The notes beneath the pieces are model-generated. The model made no database searches. It was not told where the DNA came from and saw nothing but the letters and a program-made list of their open reading frames with translations. A stretch of DNA of 23,306 bases. It comes from Bacteroidales bacterium. GTDB lineage: Bacteria; Bacteroidota; Bacteroidia; Bacteroidales; UBA7960. Of this stretch, positions 7,852-15,085 are shown in pieces. Numbering within the stretch: the stretch's first letter is position 1; each line of letters starts with the position of its first letter. The stretch lies in contig SKTQ01000211.1 in NCBI GenBank assembly GCA_007122505.1, positions 1 to 23,306 on the forward strand, read 5' to 3'. Made by a program: the position numbers and the translations under genes.

Positions 7852-7859
7852 CAAAATTA
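7852..7859 (-). promoter_or_regulatory. Candidate -7 promoter element for tatA and the downstream cluster
   Basis: On the minus strand this reads TAATTTTG, an exact match to the Bacteroidota -7 consensus TAnnTTTG. It lies 19 bases before the tatA ATG, giving a predicted leader of a dozen or so bases. No good TTTG element is seen at the expected -33 position. As no equally good element was found between the following five genes, it may serve them too. Confidence 0.45.
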
Positions 7860-8021
7860 ATCTTTTCTGCGGGATTATCATACAGGCTATACCACGACCA
7901 CATACAATGGCTGCCGTGGCAAAAAACATTATTTGCAGGCATGAACAGATGTGCTGTTTACGGCAGGAAACAGTTGTTTGGCACTGCGAAAAAAAAATGT
8001 GTTACATACATCATTAATTAT

Positions 8022-8029
8022 TACTTTTA
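8022..8029 (+). promoter_or_regulatory. Possible -7 element for the MFS transporter gene
   Basis: TACTTTTA matches seven of the eight positions of TAnnTTTG and sits 21 bases before the ATG at 8051. The -33 region is not recognisable. The 218-base divergent gap to tatA otherwise shows only a weak hairpin (CTGTTT 7954-7959 with AAACAG 7968-7973). Confidence 0.3.
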
Positions 8030-8050
8030 TCGCACCAAAATACATAATGT

Positions 8051-9613
8051 ATGCTACCTTTTCAGAAAAAACTCAGCAATTCCTTTTATGCACTTTTGAG
8101 CTTGCCGGCCACTGCCATGGGGTTTGGGCTTGCGGTTCAGATTGCCGCCCTTAGCTGGCTGCTCAGCACAAAGTATGGATTGGAAATCAGGGACATCGGG
8201 CTTGTTTGGGCCACTGGTCCGCTGGCCGGTATCATTGGTCAGGTTATCGTGGGGATCATCAGCGATAACGTCTGGATATGGAATGGCCGCAGAAGGGCAT
8301 TCATTTGGATTGGTGGTGTGCTGGCAGCACTTGGTTTGCTGGCCTTGCCGAATATCGGTGTAATTCAGGCCGGGATGGGGCTTGAAGGCGTTCTGGGTAT
8401 CGCCATCATTGTTTCACTGACCATCGACCTGGCCATCAATGTAAGTTTCAACCCTACCCGTTCCATTATTGCCGACGTGACCCCGGAAGGCCGGCCGCGA
8501 ACAAAAGGCTACACATGGATGCAAACCGTTTCTGGCTCCTTCGGAGTATTGGCTTACCTGATCGGGGCCGTTTGGGATAACTATGTGCTGATCTATTTTG
8601 GTGTGATCCTCGTATTCCTGTTTTCCGTCATACCGCCGTTTTTTATTAAGGAACCACGCCGCCTTGGACGATACGGGCAAGCTGACATTGACGATGAGCC
8701 CGAGGTAAAAGAAAAAAAGGAAGGAACCAACGAAGCCTCCCTGTTAGAGATCCTGAAAACCATTCTGCCTCTCTGGGGATTCCTGTTATACGCCGTCTAT
8801 GGTTTTCTGGTCAGGCTGGCCGGCATCCCGCAGATTCCCAACTACGGTTTTGAGATATTCTGTTTGATCCTTACCGTGGTAGTGATGGTTTATACCCTCA
8901 GCAGAAAAGAAAGAGGTATTTCCAAGGAAAAAGACGGACTGATCGGGTTTCAAAAAGTGCTGGCCGCACATTCGTGGACATGGATTGGTGTCCAAACCAT
9001 GTTTATTTATCTGTTTGCCTTTGTAAGATACCGGGTACCTGAACTTGCAGATGTGGCCATCGACCCTGCCCTTCTCGCCGATGATGTAAACCTGGCTGCC
9101 CTCAACCAGGATATCAGCGACACCATCGGTCGCATCGTAAACTGGAGCTTTTTCTCGCTCAACCTGGTTGCCGCCATTATTCCGGTTCTGATCCTGGAAC
9201 CTCTCGCAGCAAGATTCGGCCGGGTAAGAACCCACGCCGTATGTATCGCCAGCATGTCGCTGGGCTATTTCGGCATTCTGCAATTTGGTTATGCTCCGGC
9301 CATGATATACGGGCTTATGGCTATCGTTGGCATCGGTTGGGCAGCAACCATCAGTTTGCCCTTCGCCATCATGTCACAAAAGATCCCGCAATCGCGCATG
9401 GGACTTTATATGGGGCTGTTCAACCTGGCTGTTGTGCTGCCGCAGTTTGTTTCCAGCTTCGGTGTAGGCGAACTCGTTGATGAAGCAGAGGATAAAGGTG
9501 TCATATTTATCGTTTGTGCCATAACGGTTGGTATCTCTGCCCTGGCTTGGACCATGGTGAAGGAACCGCGCGACATATATACCCAAAATCCGGTTGAAGC
9601 CGAGGAACAATAA
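8051..9613 (+). CDS. SLC45/GPH-like MFS transporter, probably for a sugar
   Basis: This 520-aa inner-membrane transporter has about twelve hydrophobic segments in two halves. The loop after segment 2 carries an MFS motif-A variant, I-S-D-N-V-W-I-W-N-G-R-R-R-A-F-I-W (about 70-86). F-N-P-T-R-S-I-I-A-D-V-T-P and the C-terminal M-G-L-Y-M-G-L-F-N-L-A-V-V-L-P-Q recall SLC45 and bacterial MalT-like proton/disaccharide symporters. The loop between the halves (about 200-235) is long and charged, and a second loop around 330-365 is acidic. The substrate (maltose, sucrose or another glucoside) is inferred from family only, and no sugar-processing gene lies next to it. An in-frame TAA at 8045-8047 fixes the ATG at 8051 as the first possible start. 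Confidence 0.8.
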   Translation: MLPFQKKLSNSFYALLSLPATAMGFGLAVQIAALSWLLSTKYGLEIRDIGLVWATGPLAGIIGQVIVGIISDNVWIWNGRRRAFIWIGGVLAALGLLALPNIGVIQAGMGLEGVLGIAIIVSLTIDLAINVSFNPTRSIIADVTPEGRPRTKGYTWMQTVSGSFGVLAYLIGAVWDNYVLIYFGVILVFLFSVIPPFFIKEPRRLGRYGQADIDDEPEVKEKKEGTNEASLLEILKTILPLWGFLLYAVYGFLVRLAGIPQIPNYGFEIFCLILTVVVMVYTLSRKERGISKEKDGLIGFQKVLAAHSWTWIGVQTMFIYLFAFVRYRVPELADVAIDPALLADDVNLAALNQDISDTIGRIVNWSFFSLNLVAAIIPVLILEPLAARFGRVRTHAVCIASMSLGYFGILQFGYAPAMIYGLMAIVGIGWAATISLPFAIMSQKIPQSRMGLYMGLFNLAVVLPQFVSSFGVGELVDEAEDKGVIFIVCAITVGISALAWTMVKEPRDIYTQNPVEAEEQ

Positions 9614-9739
9614 TCCTCACATTATTTAAAAGCCTGTTAATGATGGACAGTTGAGTGCCGACTGTATCCTATTGGTCATTTTATTTCCATGCTTCCCAAA
9701 ATAAAATCACAGAATCTATTTCCAATGGTTCAAAAGGTG

Positions 9740-9747
9740 TATTTTTG
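9740..9747 (+). promoter_or_regulatory. -7 promoter element for typA
   Basis: TATTTTTG fits TAnnTTTG exactly and ends 21 bases before the typA ATG, so the leader would be about 15 bases. There is no clear -33 TTTG. The rest of the 155-base gap after the MFS gene shows no obvious terminator. Confidence 0.5.
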
Positions 9748-9768
9748 CACCCCTAAAAAATTGAATTC

Positions 9769-11565
9769 ATGATAAGAAATATCGCCATCATAGCACACGT
9801 TGACCACGGCAAAACCACCTTGGTTGACCGCATTCTTCACCAGGTGAAACTGTTCCGGGAAAACCAGGAAACAGGAGAGCTGATCCTCGACAGCAATGAC
9901 CTGGAGCGGGAGCGCGGTATCACGATTTTGTCAAAAAACTGTTCGGTGCGTTACAAAGATGTCAAAATAAACATCATCGATACCCCGGGACACGCCGACT
10001 TCGGCGGCGAAGTGGAAAGAGTACTGAACATGGCCGACGGTGTATTGCTGATCGTGGACGCTTTTGAAGGCCCGATGCCACAAACCCGTTTTGTTTTGGA
10101 AAAAGCGATTCTTTTGGATAAAAAGCCAATTGTGGTGATCAACAAGGTGGATAAACCCAATTGTGATCCGGAGCTGGCACAGGAAAAGGTATTTGACCTG
10201 ATGTTCAGCCTGAATGCCACCGAAGACCAGCTAAATTTTCCCACGGTTTTCGGTTCTGCCAAGGCCGGCTGGATGTCTGATGACTGGCAACAGCCCGCTA
10301 CCGATGTTTCCCATTTGCTGGATGTCATCATTGAGCACATCCCGGAAGGAAAATATCCAGAAGGGACAACACAAATGCAGATCACATCGCTGGATTACAG
10401 CTCCTACATCGGCAGAATCGCCGTTGGCAAACTCACCAGGGGCACGCTTATACAAAACCAACCGGTGTCGCTGGTAAAACGCAACGGAGATATTGTGAAG
10501 TCGCGTATCAAAGAGTTGTATGTTTTTGAAGGTCTGGGCAAAGAAAAGATCAAACATGAGATACAAGCCGGGGAGATATGTGCCGTTCTCGGGTTGGAAC
10601 ATTTTGATATCGGGGATACCATCGCAGACTTTGAGCATCCCGAGGGTATCAAGCCAATTGCCATTGATGAACCCACCATGAGTATGCTTTTCTCCATAAA
10701 CACCTCTCCTTTTTACGGCCGCGACGGGAAATTTGTCACCAGCCGGCATTTGCGCGAGAGGCTTTTCAGGGAAACAGAGAAGAACCTGGCCCTCCGGGTG
10801 GAACAAAGCAATAATGCGGACGCGTTTATGGTCTATGGAAGAGGGATTCTGCACCTGTCTATCCTCATCGAAACCATGCGGCGCGAAGGCTATGAGCTGC
10901 AGGTAGGCCAGCCAACTGTGATCATGAAAGAGATCGACAATATGCAACACGAGCCTGTGGAACACTTGATGATCAATGTACCCGAAGCTTTTTCCGGTAA
11001 GGTGATAGAATTGGTCTCCCAGCGCAAGGGGAATATGACCGGTATGGAGCACAAAAATGAACGCACAGGCTTGAGTTTTGACATTCCGGCCCGCGGTCTC
11101 ATCGGACTGCGCAATACCATACTGACAGCTACCGAGGGAGAAGCCATCATGGCACACCGTTTCAAAGGATATGAGCCATATAAAGGGCCCTTTGGTGTGA
11201 AGCGAAACGGTGCTTTGATCGCCATGGAAACAGGAACCGCCATTGCCTATGCCATCGATAAACTGCAGGAGCGCGGCAGGTTTTTTATAGAACCGGGCGA
11301 ACAGATCTATGCCGGACAGGTGATTGGAGAAAATACCCGGCAGGATGATCTCCTGGTGAATGTGACCAAAACAAAAAAGCTTACCAACGTCAGGGCATCA
11401 GGTTCTGATGATAAGGCCAATATTGCACCTGCAGTCAAGTTCTCTATGGAAGAAGCACTGGAATATATTGGCAAGGATGAGTGTGTCGAATTTACACCTA
11501 ACCACATTCGGATGCGCAAATTGATCCTGGATGAACACGAGCGCAAACGTGCTTCAAAACAATAA
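9769..11565 (+). CDS. typA: Translational GTPase TypA/BipA
   Basis: This 598-aa ribosome-associated GTPase is of EF-G/EF-4 type and acts in ribosome assembly and stress adaptation. The G motifs are A-H-V-D-H-G-K-T-T (9-17), R-G-I-T (49-52), D-T-P-G-H (71-75), N-K-V-D (125-128) and G-S-A-K near 171. The EF-Tu-like second domain follows, then the V-shaped third and fifth domains, and the TypA-specific C-terminal region with R-A-S-G-S-D-D-K-A. Length and motif order match full-length family members. It stands alone between the MFS gene and the convergent katG. Its stop codon lies directly before a hairpin that mainly looks like a katG terminator. Confidence 0.97.
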   Translation: MIRNIAIIAHVDHGKTTLVDRILHQVKLFRENQETGELILDSNDLERERGITILSKNCSVRYKDVKINIIDTPGHADFGGEVERVLNMADGVLLIVDAFEGPMPQTRFVLEKAILLDKKPIVVINKVDKPNCDPELAQEKVFDLMFSLNATEDQLNFPTVFGSAKAGWMSDDWQQPATDVSHLLDVIIEHIPEGKYPEGTTQMQITSLDYSSYIGRIAVGKLTRGTLIQNQPVSLVKRNGDIVKSRIKELYVFEGLGKEKIKHEIQAGEICAVLGLEHFDIGDTIADFEHPEGIKPIAIDEPTMSMLFSINTSPFYGRDGKFVTSRHLRERLFRETEKNLALRVEQSNNADAFMVYGRGILHLSILIETMRREGYELQVGQPTVIMKEIDNMQHEPVEHLMINVPEAFSGKVIELVSQRKGNMTGMEHKNERTGLSFDIPARGLIGLRNTILTATEGEAIMAHRFKGYEPYKGPFGVKRNGALIAMETGTAIAYAIDKLQERGRFFIEPGEQIYAGQVIGENTRQDDLLVNVTKTKKLTNVRASGSDDKANIAPAVKFSMEEALEYIGKDECVEFTPNHIRMRKLILDEHERKRASKQ

Positions 11566-11566
11566 A

Positions 11567-11594
11567 AAAGGCAGCCCGTCTCTAAGCTGCCTTT
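11567..11594 (-). terminator. Intrinsic terminator between convergent typA and katG
   Basis: AAAGGCAGC (11567-11575) pairs perfectly with GCTGCCTTT (11586-11594) over a 10-base loop. On the minus strand the stem is followed by T-rich sequence (six Ts, then ATT), so it is best as the katG terminator, 54 bases past the katG stop. On the plus strand only three Ts follow, so it is weaker for typA, although it lies immediately after the typA stop. Confidence 0.75.
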
Positions 11595-11648
11595 GATAAT
11601 GATTCAAGCATTATTTTTGCTGTAGAATCGGGCTGTTATTTGACCCAC

Positions 11649-13853
11649 TTATTTCAAATCAAAGCGATCCAGGTTCATGACTTTGTTCCATGCAGCCACA
11701 AAGTCCTTTACAAATTTTTCCTGGCCGTCGGCGCAACCGTAAACTTCAGCAATGGCACGAAGTTCCGCATTTGATCCGAAGATAAGATCAGCACGGGTTG
11801 CCGTCCAGCGAGGCTCACCGGATTTGCGGTCCCTGCCTTCGAAATTTTCCTTGTCTTCAGAAGTGGGTTTCCATTCATTTGCCATATCCAGCAGGTTCAC
11901 AAAGAAATCGTTGGTGAGCACTTCAGGCTTGTCAGTAAATACACCGTGTTTTGAGCCATCCCAGTTGGTATTCAGCACACGCATACCTCCCACCAAAACG
12001 GTCATTTCAGGTGCTGTCAGGGTTAGCAGTTGCGCCTTGTCAACCAGCAAATCTTCTGTGCATACATTATATCTTGTTTTAAGATAGTTGCGAAAACCGT
12101 CGGCAGCAGGTTCCAGCACTTCAAACGACTCAACTTCCGTTTGCTCCTGCGACGCATCCATACGTCCGGGTACAAAAGGCACCTCTATCTCGTATCCTGC
12201 ATCTTTTGCCGCTTTTTCAACACCTGCACAACCGGCAAGCACGATGAGGTCGGCCAGGGAGACTTTTTTGCTGCCCGACTGAGCCTTGTTGAATTCATTC
12301 CTGATGCCTTCCAGTGTTCCAAGGATCTTTTTCAGGCTGTCGGGATTATTCACCTCCCAGTCTTTTTGCGGAGCCAGTCGAATACGTGCGCCATTGGCAC
12401 CTCCACGCATATCGGAGCCGCGGAAAGTGGACGCGGAAGCCCAGGCAACAGATACCAGTTCAGAAACAGAAAGACCTGAGTCAAGCAAGGTCACCTTCAG
12501 TTTGGCAATATCCTTTTCGTCAACCAGTTCATGATCCACTGCCGGAATGGGGTCCTGCCAAAGCAATTCTTCCTTGGGAACTTCCGGGCCCAGGTAGCGG
12601 GAAACCGGTCCCATGTCGCGATGTGTTAGCTTGTACCATGCGCGGGCAAAAGCATCTGCAAATTCATCCGGGTTCTCATAAAAGCGCCTGGAGATTTTCT
12701 CATAAGCCGGATCGAACCGGAGCGAAAGGTCGGTTGTCAGCATCGTGGGTTTGTGCATTTTGCCGGGGATATGGGCATCGGGAACGTTGGCAGGTGCATC
12801 TTTTGCCACCCATTGATAAGCTCCTGCAGGACTTTTGGTCAACTCCCACTCATGGCTGAACAGGTTTTTGAAAAAGAGGTTTGTCCATTCTTTTGGCTTT
12901 TGTGTCCAGGTTACTTCAGGGCCACCTGTGATGGTATCCGGTCCTTTCCCTGTGCCGTGCTTGCTTTTCCAGCCCAGGCCCTGTTCCTCCAGCCCTGCGG
13001 CTTCAGGTTCAGGTCCTAAAAGAGCAGGATCGCCTGCACCATGGCTCTTCCCAAAGGTATGGCCACCTGCGATCAGGGCAACGGTTTCTTCATCATTCAT
13101 GGCCATGCGGGCAAAGGTTTCACGGATATCTATGGCAGCCGCTACAGGATCAGGATTTCCGTTGGGGCCTTCCGGGTTCACATAGATCAAACCCATCTGT
13201 ACAGCTGCCAGCGGATTTTCCAGGTCACGATCGCCGGAGTAACGCTTGTCGTCAAGCCATTCTTTTTCCGATCCCCAGTAAACATCTTCTTCCGGCTCCC
13301 AGGCATCCACACGACCGCCGGCAAAACCAAAGGTCTTGAAGCCCATCGATTCCAATGCCACATTTCCGGTGAGCACCATCAGGTCGGCCCATGATATTTT
13401 GCGGCCATACTTTTGCTTGATGGGCCAGAGAAGCCTGCGTGCCTTATCAAGGTTCAGGTTGTCGGGCCAGCTGCTCAGCGGGGGAAACCGCAATTGACCG
13501 GTACCTGCACCACCACGGCCATCTCCGGTGCGGTAAGTTCCGGCACTGTGCCATGCCATACGGATGAAAAATGGACCATAATGCCCGAAATCGGCAGGCC
13601 ACCAATCCTGGGAGTCCGTCATGAGTTTTCGGAGATCTTCTTTGACAGCCGCCAGATCAAGACTTTCAAACTCTTTGGCATAATCAAAATCCCCGCCCAT
13701 GGGGTTTGAAAGCTCGGAATGCTGACGCAGAATGTTCAGCTTCAATTGATTGGGCCACCAGTCACGGTTGCCGGTACCTACTCCACCAACGGGATGTTGT
13801 GCCCTTGCCCCGGTTACCGGGCATTTACTAGCTCTGTTTTCCTTGTCTTCCAT
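11649..13853 (-). CDS. katG: Catalase-peroxidase KatG
   Basis: This bifunctional heme enzyme degrades hydrogen peroxide. The 734-aa two-domain protein has the distal triad R98, W101 and H102 (F-I-R-M-A-W-H) and the proximal heme ligand H265 (G-G-H-T-F-G-K-S-H-G). The Met-Tyr-Trp crosslink residues needed for catalase activity appear intact: W101, Y224 (G-L-I-Y-V-N-P-E-G) and M250 (E-T-F-A-R-M). The C-terminal half is the usual degenerate, non-heme duplicate. No signal peptide is seen, so it should be cytoplasmic. It starts 100 bases after the Fur-family regulator on the same strand, which fits peroxide-controlled expression as a regulator-katG unit. I found no second operator-like palindrome in the gap, so the upstream site may control both. 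ATG at 13851-13853. Confidence 0.97.
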   Translation of the reverse strand: MEDKENRASKCPVTGARAQHPVGGVGTGNRDWWPNQLKLNILRQHSELSNPMGGDFDYAKEFESLDLAAVKEDLRKLMTDSQDWWPADFGHYGPFFIRMAWHSAGTYRTGDGRGGAGTGQLRFPPLSSWPDNLNLDKARRLLWPIKQKYGRKISWADLMVLTGNVALESMGFKTFGFAGGRVDAWEPEEDVYWGSEKEWLDDKRYSGDRDLENPLAAVQMGLIYVNPEGPNGNPDPVAAAIDIRETFARMAMNDEETVALIAGGHTFGKSHGAGDPALLGPEPEAAGLEEQGLGWKSKHGTGKGPDTITGGPEVTWTQKPKEWTNLFFKNLFSHEWELTKSPAGAYQWVAKDAPANVPDAHIPGKMHKPTMLTTDLSLRFDPAYEKISRRFYENPDEFADAFARAWYKLTHRDMGPVSRYLGPEVPKEELLWQDPIPAVDHELVDEKDIAKLKVTLLDSGLSVSELVSVAWASASTFRGSDMRGGANGARIRLAPQKDWEVNNPDSLKKILGTLEGIRNEFNKAQSGSKKVSLADLIVLAGCAGVEKAAKDAGYEIEVPFVPGRMDASQEQTEVESFEVLEPAADGFRNYLKTRYNVCTEDLLVDKAQLLTLTAPEMTVLVGGMRVLNTNWDGSKHGVFTDKPEVLTNDFFVNLLDMANEWKPTSEDKENFEGRDRKSGEPRWTATRADLIFGSNAELRAIAEVYGCADGQEKFVKDFVAAWNKVMNLDRFDLK

Positions 13854-13953
13854 ATTCTTTTGTTTTTAATAATGAAATTTGGTTTTTATTTTAATGTTAC
13901 ATGGTGTGATTCAAGCTTTGTTTATGCTGTTCTTCCGTAAATCAGCACAACAT

Positions 13954-14373
13954 TTATGTTTGCCGGAATTTGCCTATGATCTGCAATTTGACATCCTCAA
14001 TGGAAAAACCCGGGATATCTTTTCTCCTAAAGTAGTCTTCCAGCATCTGGTCAAGCTGCTCATCGCTGTAATCCTCAATACGGTCCGATTCAGAACAATA
14101 CAAATGGTGATGTTTGTCCAGGATAGCATCATATCTCATGATATCCCTTTCTGTTTTCACTCTTTTGATTAAACCATTTTCAGCCAGTGCATCCAGCACT
14201 TTATATACCGTCGCGGTGGAAACGTTTGGATGCGTTTTCCTTATATATTCAATGATGTGATCAGCCGAAGGGTGATTGTTGAGTATGGTGACAGCCTCCA
14301 AAACGGCAATCCTTTGGGGCGTAACTTTCAGGCCTTTTTCCACAAGGCTTCGTCTGATTTCCTCTGTTTTCAT
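13954..14373 (-). CDS. Fur-family repressor, PerR-like, cysteine-poor
   Basis: This Fur/PerR-type metalloregulator has a winged helix at about 15-75 (K-V-T-P-Q-R and T-A-T-V-Y-K-V-L-D-A-L) and a dimerisation domain after it. Candidate regulatory-metal ligands align with those of PerR: H34 (N-N-H-P-S-A), D82 (M-R-Y-D), the H-H-H cluster at 88-90, and D101 in R-I-E-D-Y. The Asp at this last place is associated with peroxide sensing, where Fur has Glu. Only one cysteine is present (H-H-H-L-Y-C-S-E-S), so the four-cysteine structural zinc site of B. subtilis PerR is absent. Position just upstream of katG supports a peroxide role. I chose the ATG at 14371-14373 (139 aa); an in-frame TTG two codons earlier is less likely. 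Confidence 0.85.
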   Translation of the reverse strand: MKTEEIRRSLVEKGLKVTPQRIAVLEAVTILNNHPSADHIIEYIRKTHPNVSTATVYKVLDALAENGLIKRVKTERDIMRYDAILDKHHHLYCSESDRIEDYSDEQLDQMLEDYFRRKDIPGFSIEDVKLQIIGKFRQT

Positions 14374-14387
14374 AAGCAAGTATAAAC

Positions 14388-14408
14388 AAAAGAGAATGAT
14401 TCTCTTTT
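14388..14408 (-). promoter_or_regulatory. Perfect 21-bp palindrome, candidate Per/Fur box
   Basis: The arm AAAAGAGAAT (14388-14397), a central G (14398) and the exact complement ATTCTCTTTT (14399-14408) form a palindrome with no mismatch. The odd-length 10-1-10 layout and AT-rich GAAT-n-ATTC core resemble Per and Fur boxes. It ends 14 bases before the regulator ATG, a place where bound repressor would block transcription. Autoregulation, and through it control of katG, is inferred. Confidence 0.7.
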
Positions 14409-14495
14409 AATAATCAGCAAATATAAATGATTTTTCCGGATAGTCAAATAATTTGGATATAAAAATTCATCTGCCGAAACCTCCCCACATATAAA

Positions 14496-14565
14496 AATTG
14501 CGTACGCTTATGCAAAAAATATGTACGCAATTGAACACATTTTGTTGTTGTAATTGCCATGCAAT
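14496..14565. promoter_or_regulatory. Cluster of AATTGC inverted half-sites
   Basis: AATTGCGTAC (14496-14505) and its exact complement GTACGCAATT (14523-14532) form a 10-base inverted repeat with a 17-base spacer. A second, tighter inverted repeat follows, ATTGC (14553-14557) and GCAAT (14561-14565) around CAT. The first arm also overlaps the 8-base palindrome GCGTACGC (14500-14507). Four copies of an (A)ATTGC half-site within 70 bases suggest an operator region for the secreted-protein gene at 14683 or for the divergent regulator, but no cognate regulator is identified. Confidence 0.4.
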
Positions 14566-14603
14566 ATCTATGTAATATATTGATTTATAATTGTTTATTA
14601 TTT

Positions 14604-14642
14604 ATGGCACGTAAATGGAGTATATTTTGGAGAAGACAATGA
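14604..14642 (+). other. 12-codon mini-ORF, first in an ATGA-linked chain
   Basis: ATG at 14604 opens a 12-residue frame (MARKWSIFWRRQ) whose TGA (14640-14642) overlaps the ATG at 14639 in an ATGA. It may be chance, and a possible promoter-like TATATTTTG lies inside it (14621-14629), in which case it would not be in the transcript. Confidence 0.2.
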
Positions 14643-14686
14643 AGAAACCAAAAACAGTCACGAACATAAAAAACCTAATGTCATGA
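14639..14686 (+). other. 15-codon mini-ORF, possible leader peptide
   Basis: This frame (MKKPKTVTNIKNLMS) is preceded by GGAGAAG at 14629-14635, the best Shine-Dalgarno-like sequence in the area. Its TGA (14684-14686) overlaps the ATG of the 97-aa gene in an ATGA. The main ATG has no such site of its own, so ribosomes may reach it by reinitiation after this leader. Confidence 0.3.
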
Positions 14687-14976
14687 AAGCAAAAATGATC
14701 ATCACCGCAGCAGCCATCATCATCAGCATCACAGCCGCAATGGCTAACCCAACCGAAACCACCCTTACTTTCTGGAGCTCTCTTGGCCAGAAACTGATCC
14801 AGCCCATCACTCCGGAAGAAGCAGAGCCCATTCCTTCTGCAGTAGCAGTGGAGTTTGAAAAGATCTGCAATGAAAACCCTTACATCATATTTGACCTCAC
14901 CGAATTAATTAAACCGGAAGTGGAAGAAGAAATTCCCGTTGACCTGAGAATGGATTTCCATACGATAAAAAAATAA
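14683..14976 (+). CDS. Small secreted protein of unknown function
   Basis: This 97-aa protein has a clear N-terminal signal peptide: Lys at positions 2 and 4, a hydrophobic core of Ile and Ala, and a probable cleavage after A-M-A near residue 21. The mature part of about 75 residues is acidic, with Pro- and Glu-rich stretches (P-I-T-P-E-E-A-E-P-I-P and K-P-E-V-E-E-E-I-P-V). It contains a single cysteine and no membrane segment. I recognise no family. It probably acts in the periplasm or outside the cell. The gene is monocistronic, with an AT-rich upstream region carrying inverted half-sites and two mini-ORFs, and its own strong terminator. Its ATG overlaps the stop of the 15-codon mini-ORF. 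An internal ATG four codons on is a possible alternative start. Confidence 0.65.
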   Translation: MKAKMIITAAAIIISITAAMANPTETTLTFWSSLGQKLIQPITPEEAEPIPSAVAVEFEKICNENPYIIFDLTELIKPEVEEEIPVDLRMDFHTIKK

Positions 14977-15038
14977 GCCGGGGATATTGTTTCAATAAAA
15001 CACGAGTAGCGCTGAATTTCTTTCATGTTGGTTTTTTG

Positions 15039-15070
15039 GACCCGTCGGTTATAGCGGCGGGTCTTTTTTT
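15039..15070 (+). terminator. Strong intrinsic terminator after the small secreted-protein gene
   Basis: GACCCGTCG (15039-15047) pairs with CGGCGGGTC (15055-15063), nine pairs with one G-T wobble, over a 7-base loop. Seven Ts follow. On the minus strand no T-run follows the stem, so it serves the plus-strand gene rather than the convergent T9SS cargo gene. Confidence 0.85.
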
Positions 15071-15085
15071 CGGCCGGCTACAAAC

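Noticed and set aside
7833..8050. Divergent gap between tatA and the MFS gene checked for RNA genes
   Set aside because: Only a 6-base stem (7954-7959 with 7968-7973) was found, with no T-run and no tRNA-like or riboswitch-like pattern.
10231..11157. 308-aa ORF antisense to typA
   Set aside because: TypA is unambiguous across the whole region; the antisense frame has unusual composition and no family.
11649..14408. katG and the regulator considered as a possibly transferred island
   Set aside because: KatG is full length with all key residues, and the pair has normal spacing and no flanking repeats or mobility genes, so nothing in the sequence itself supports recent transfer.
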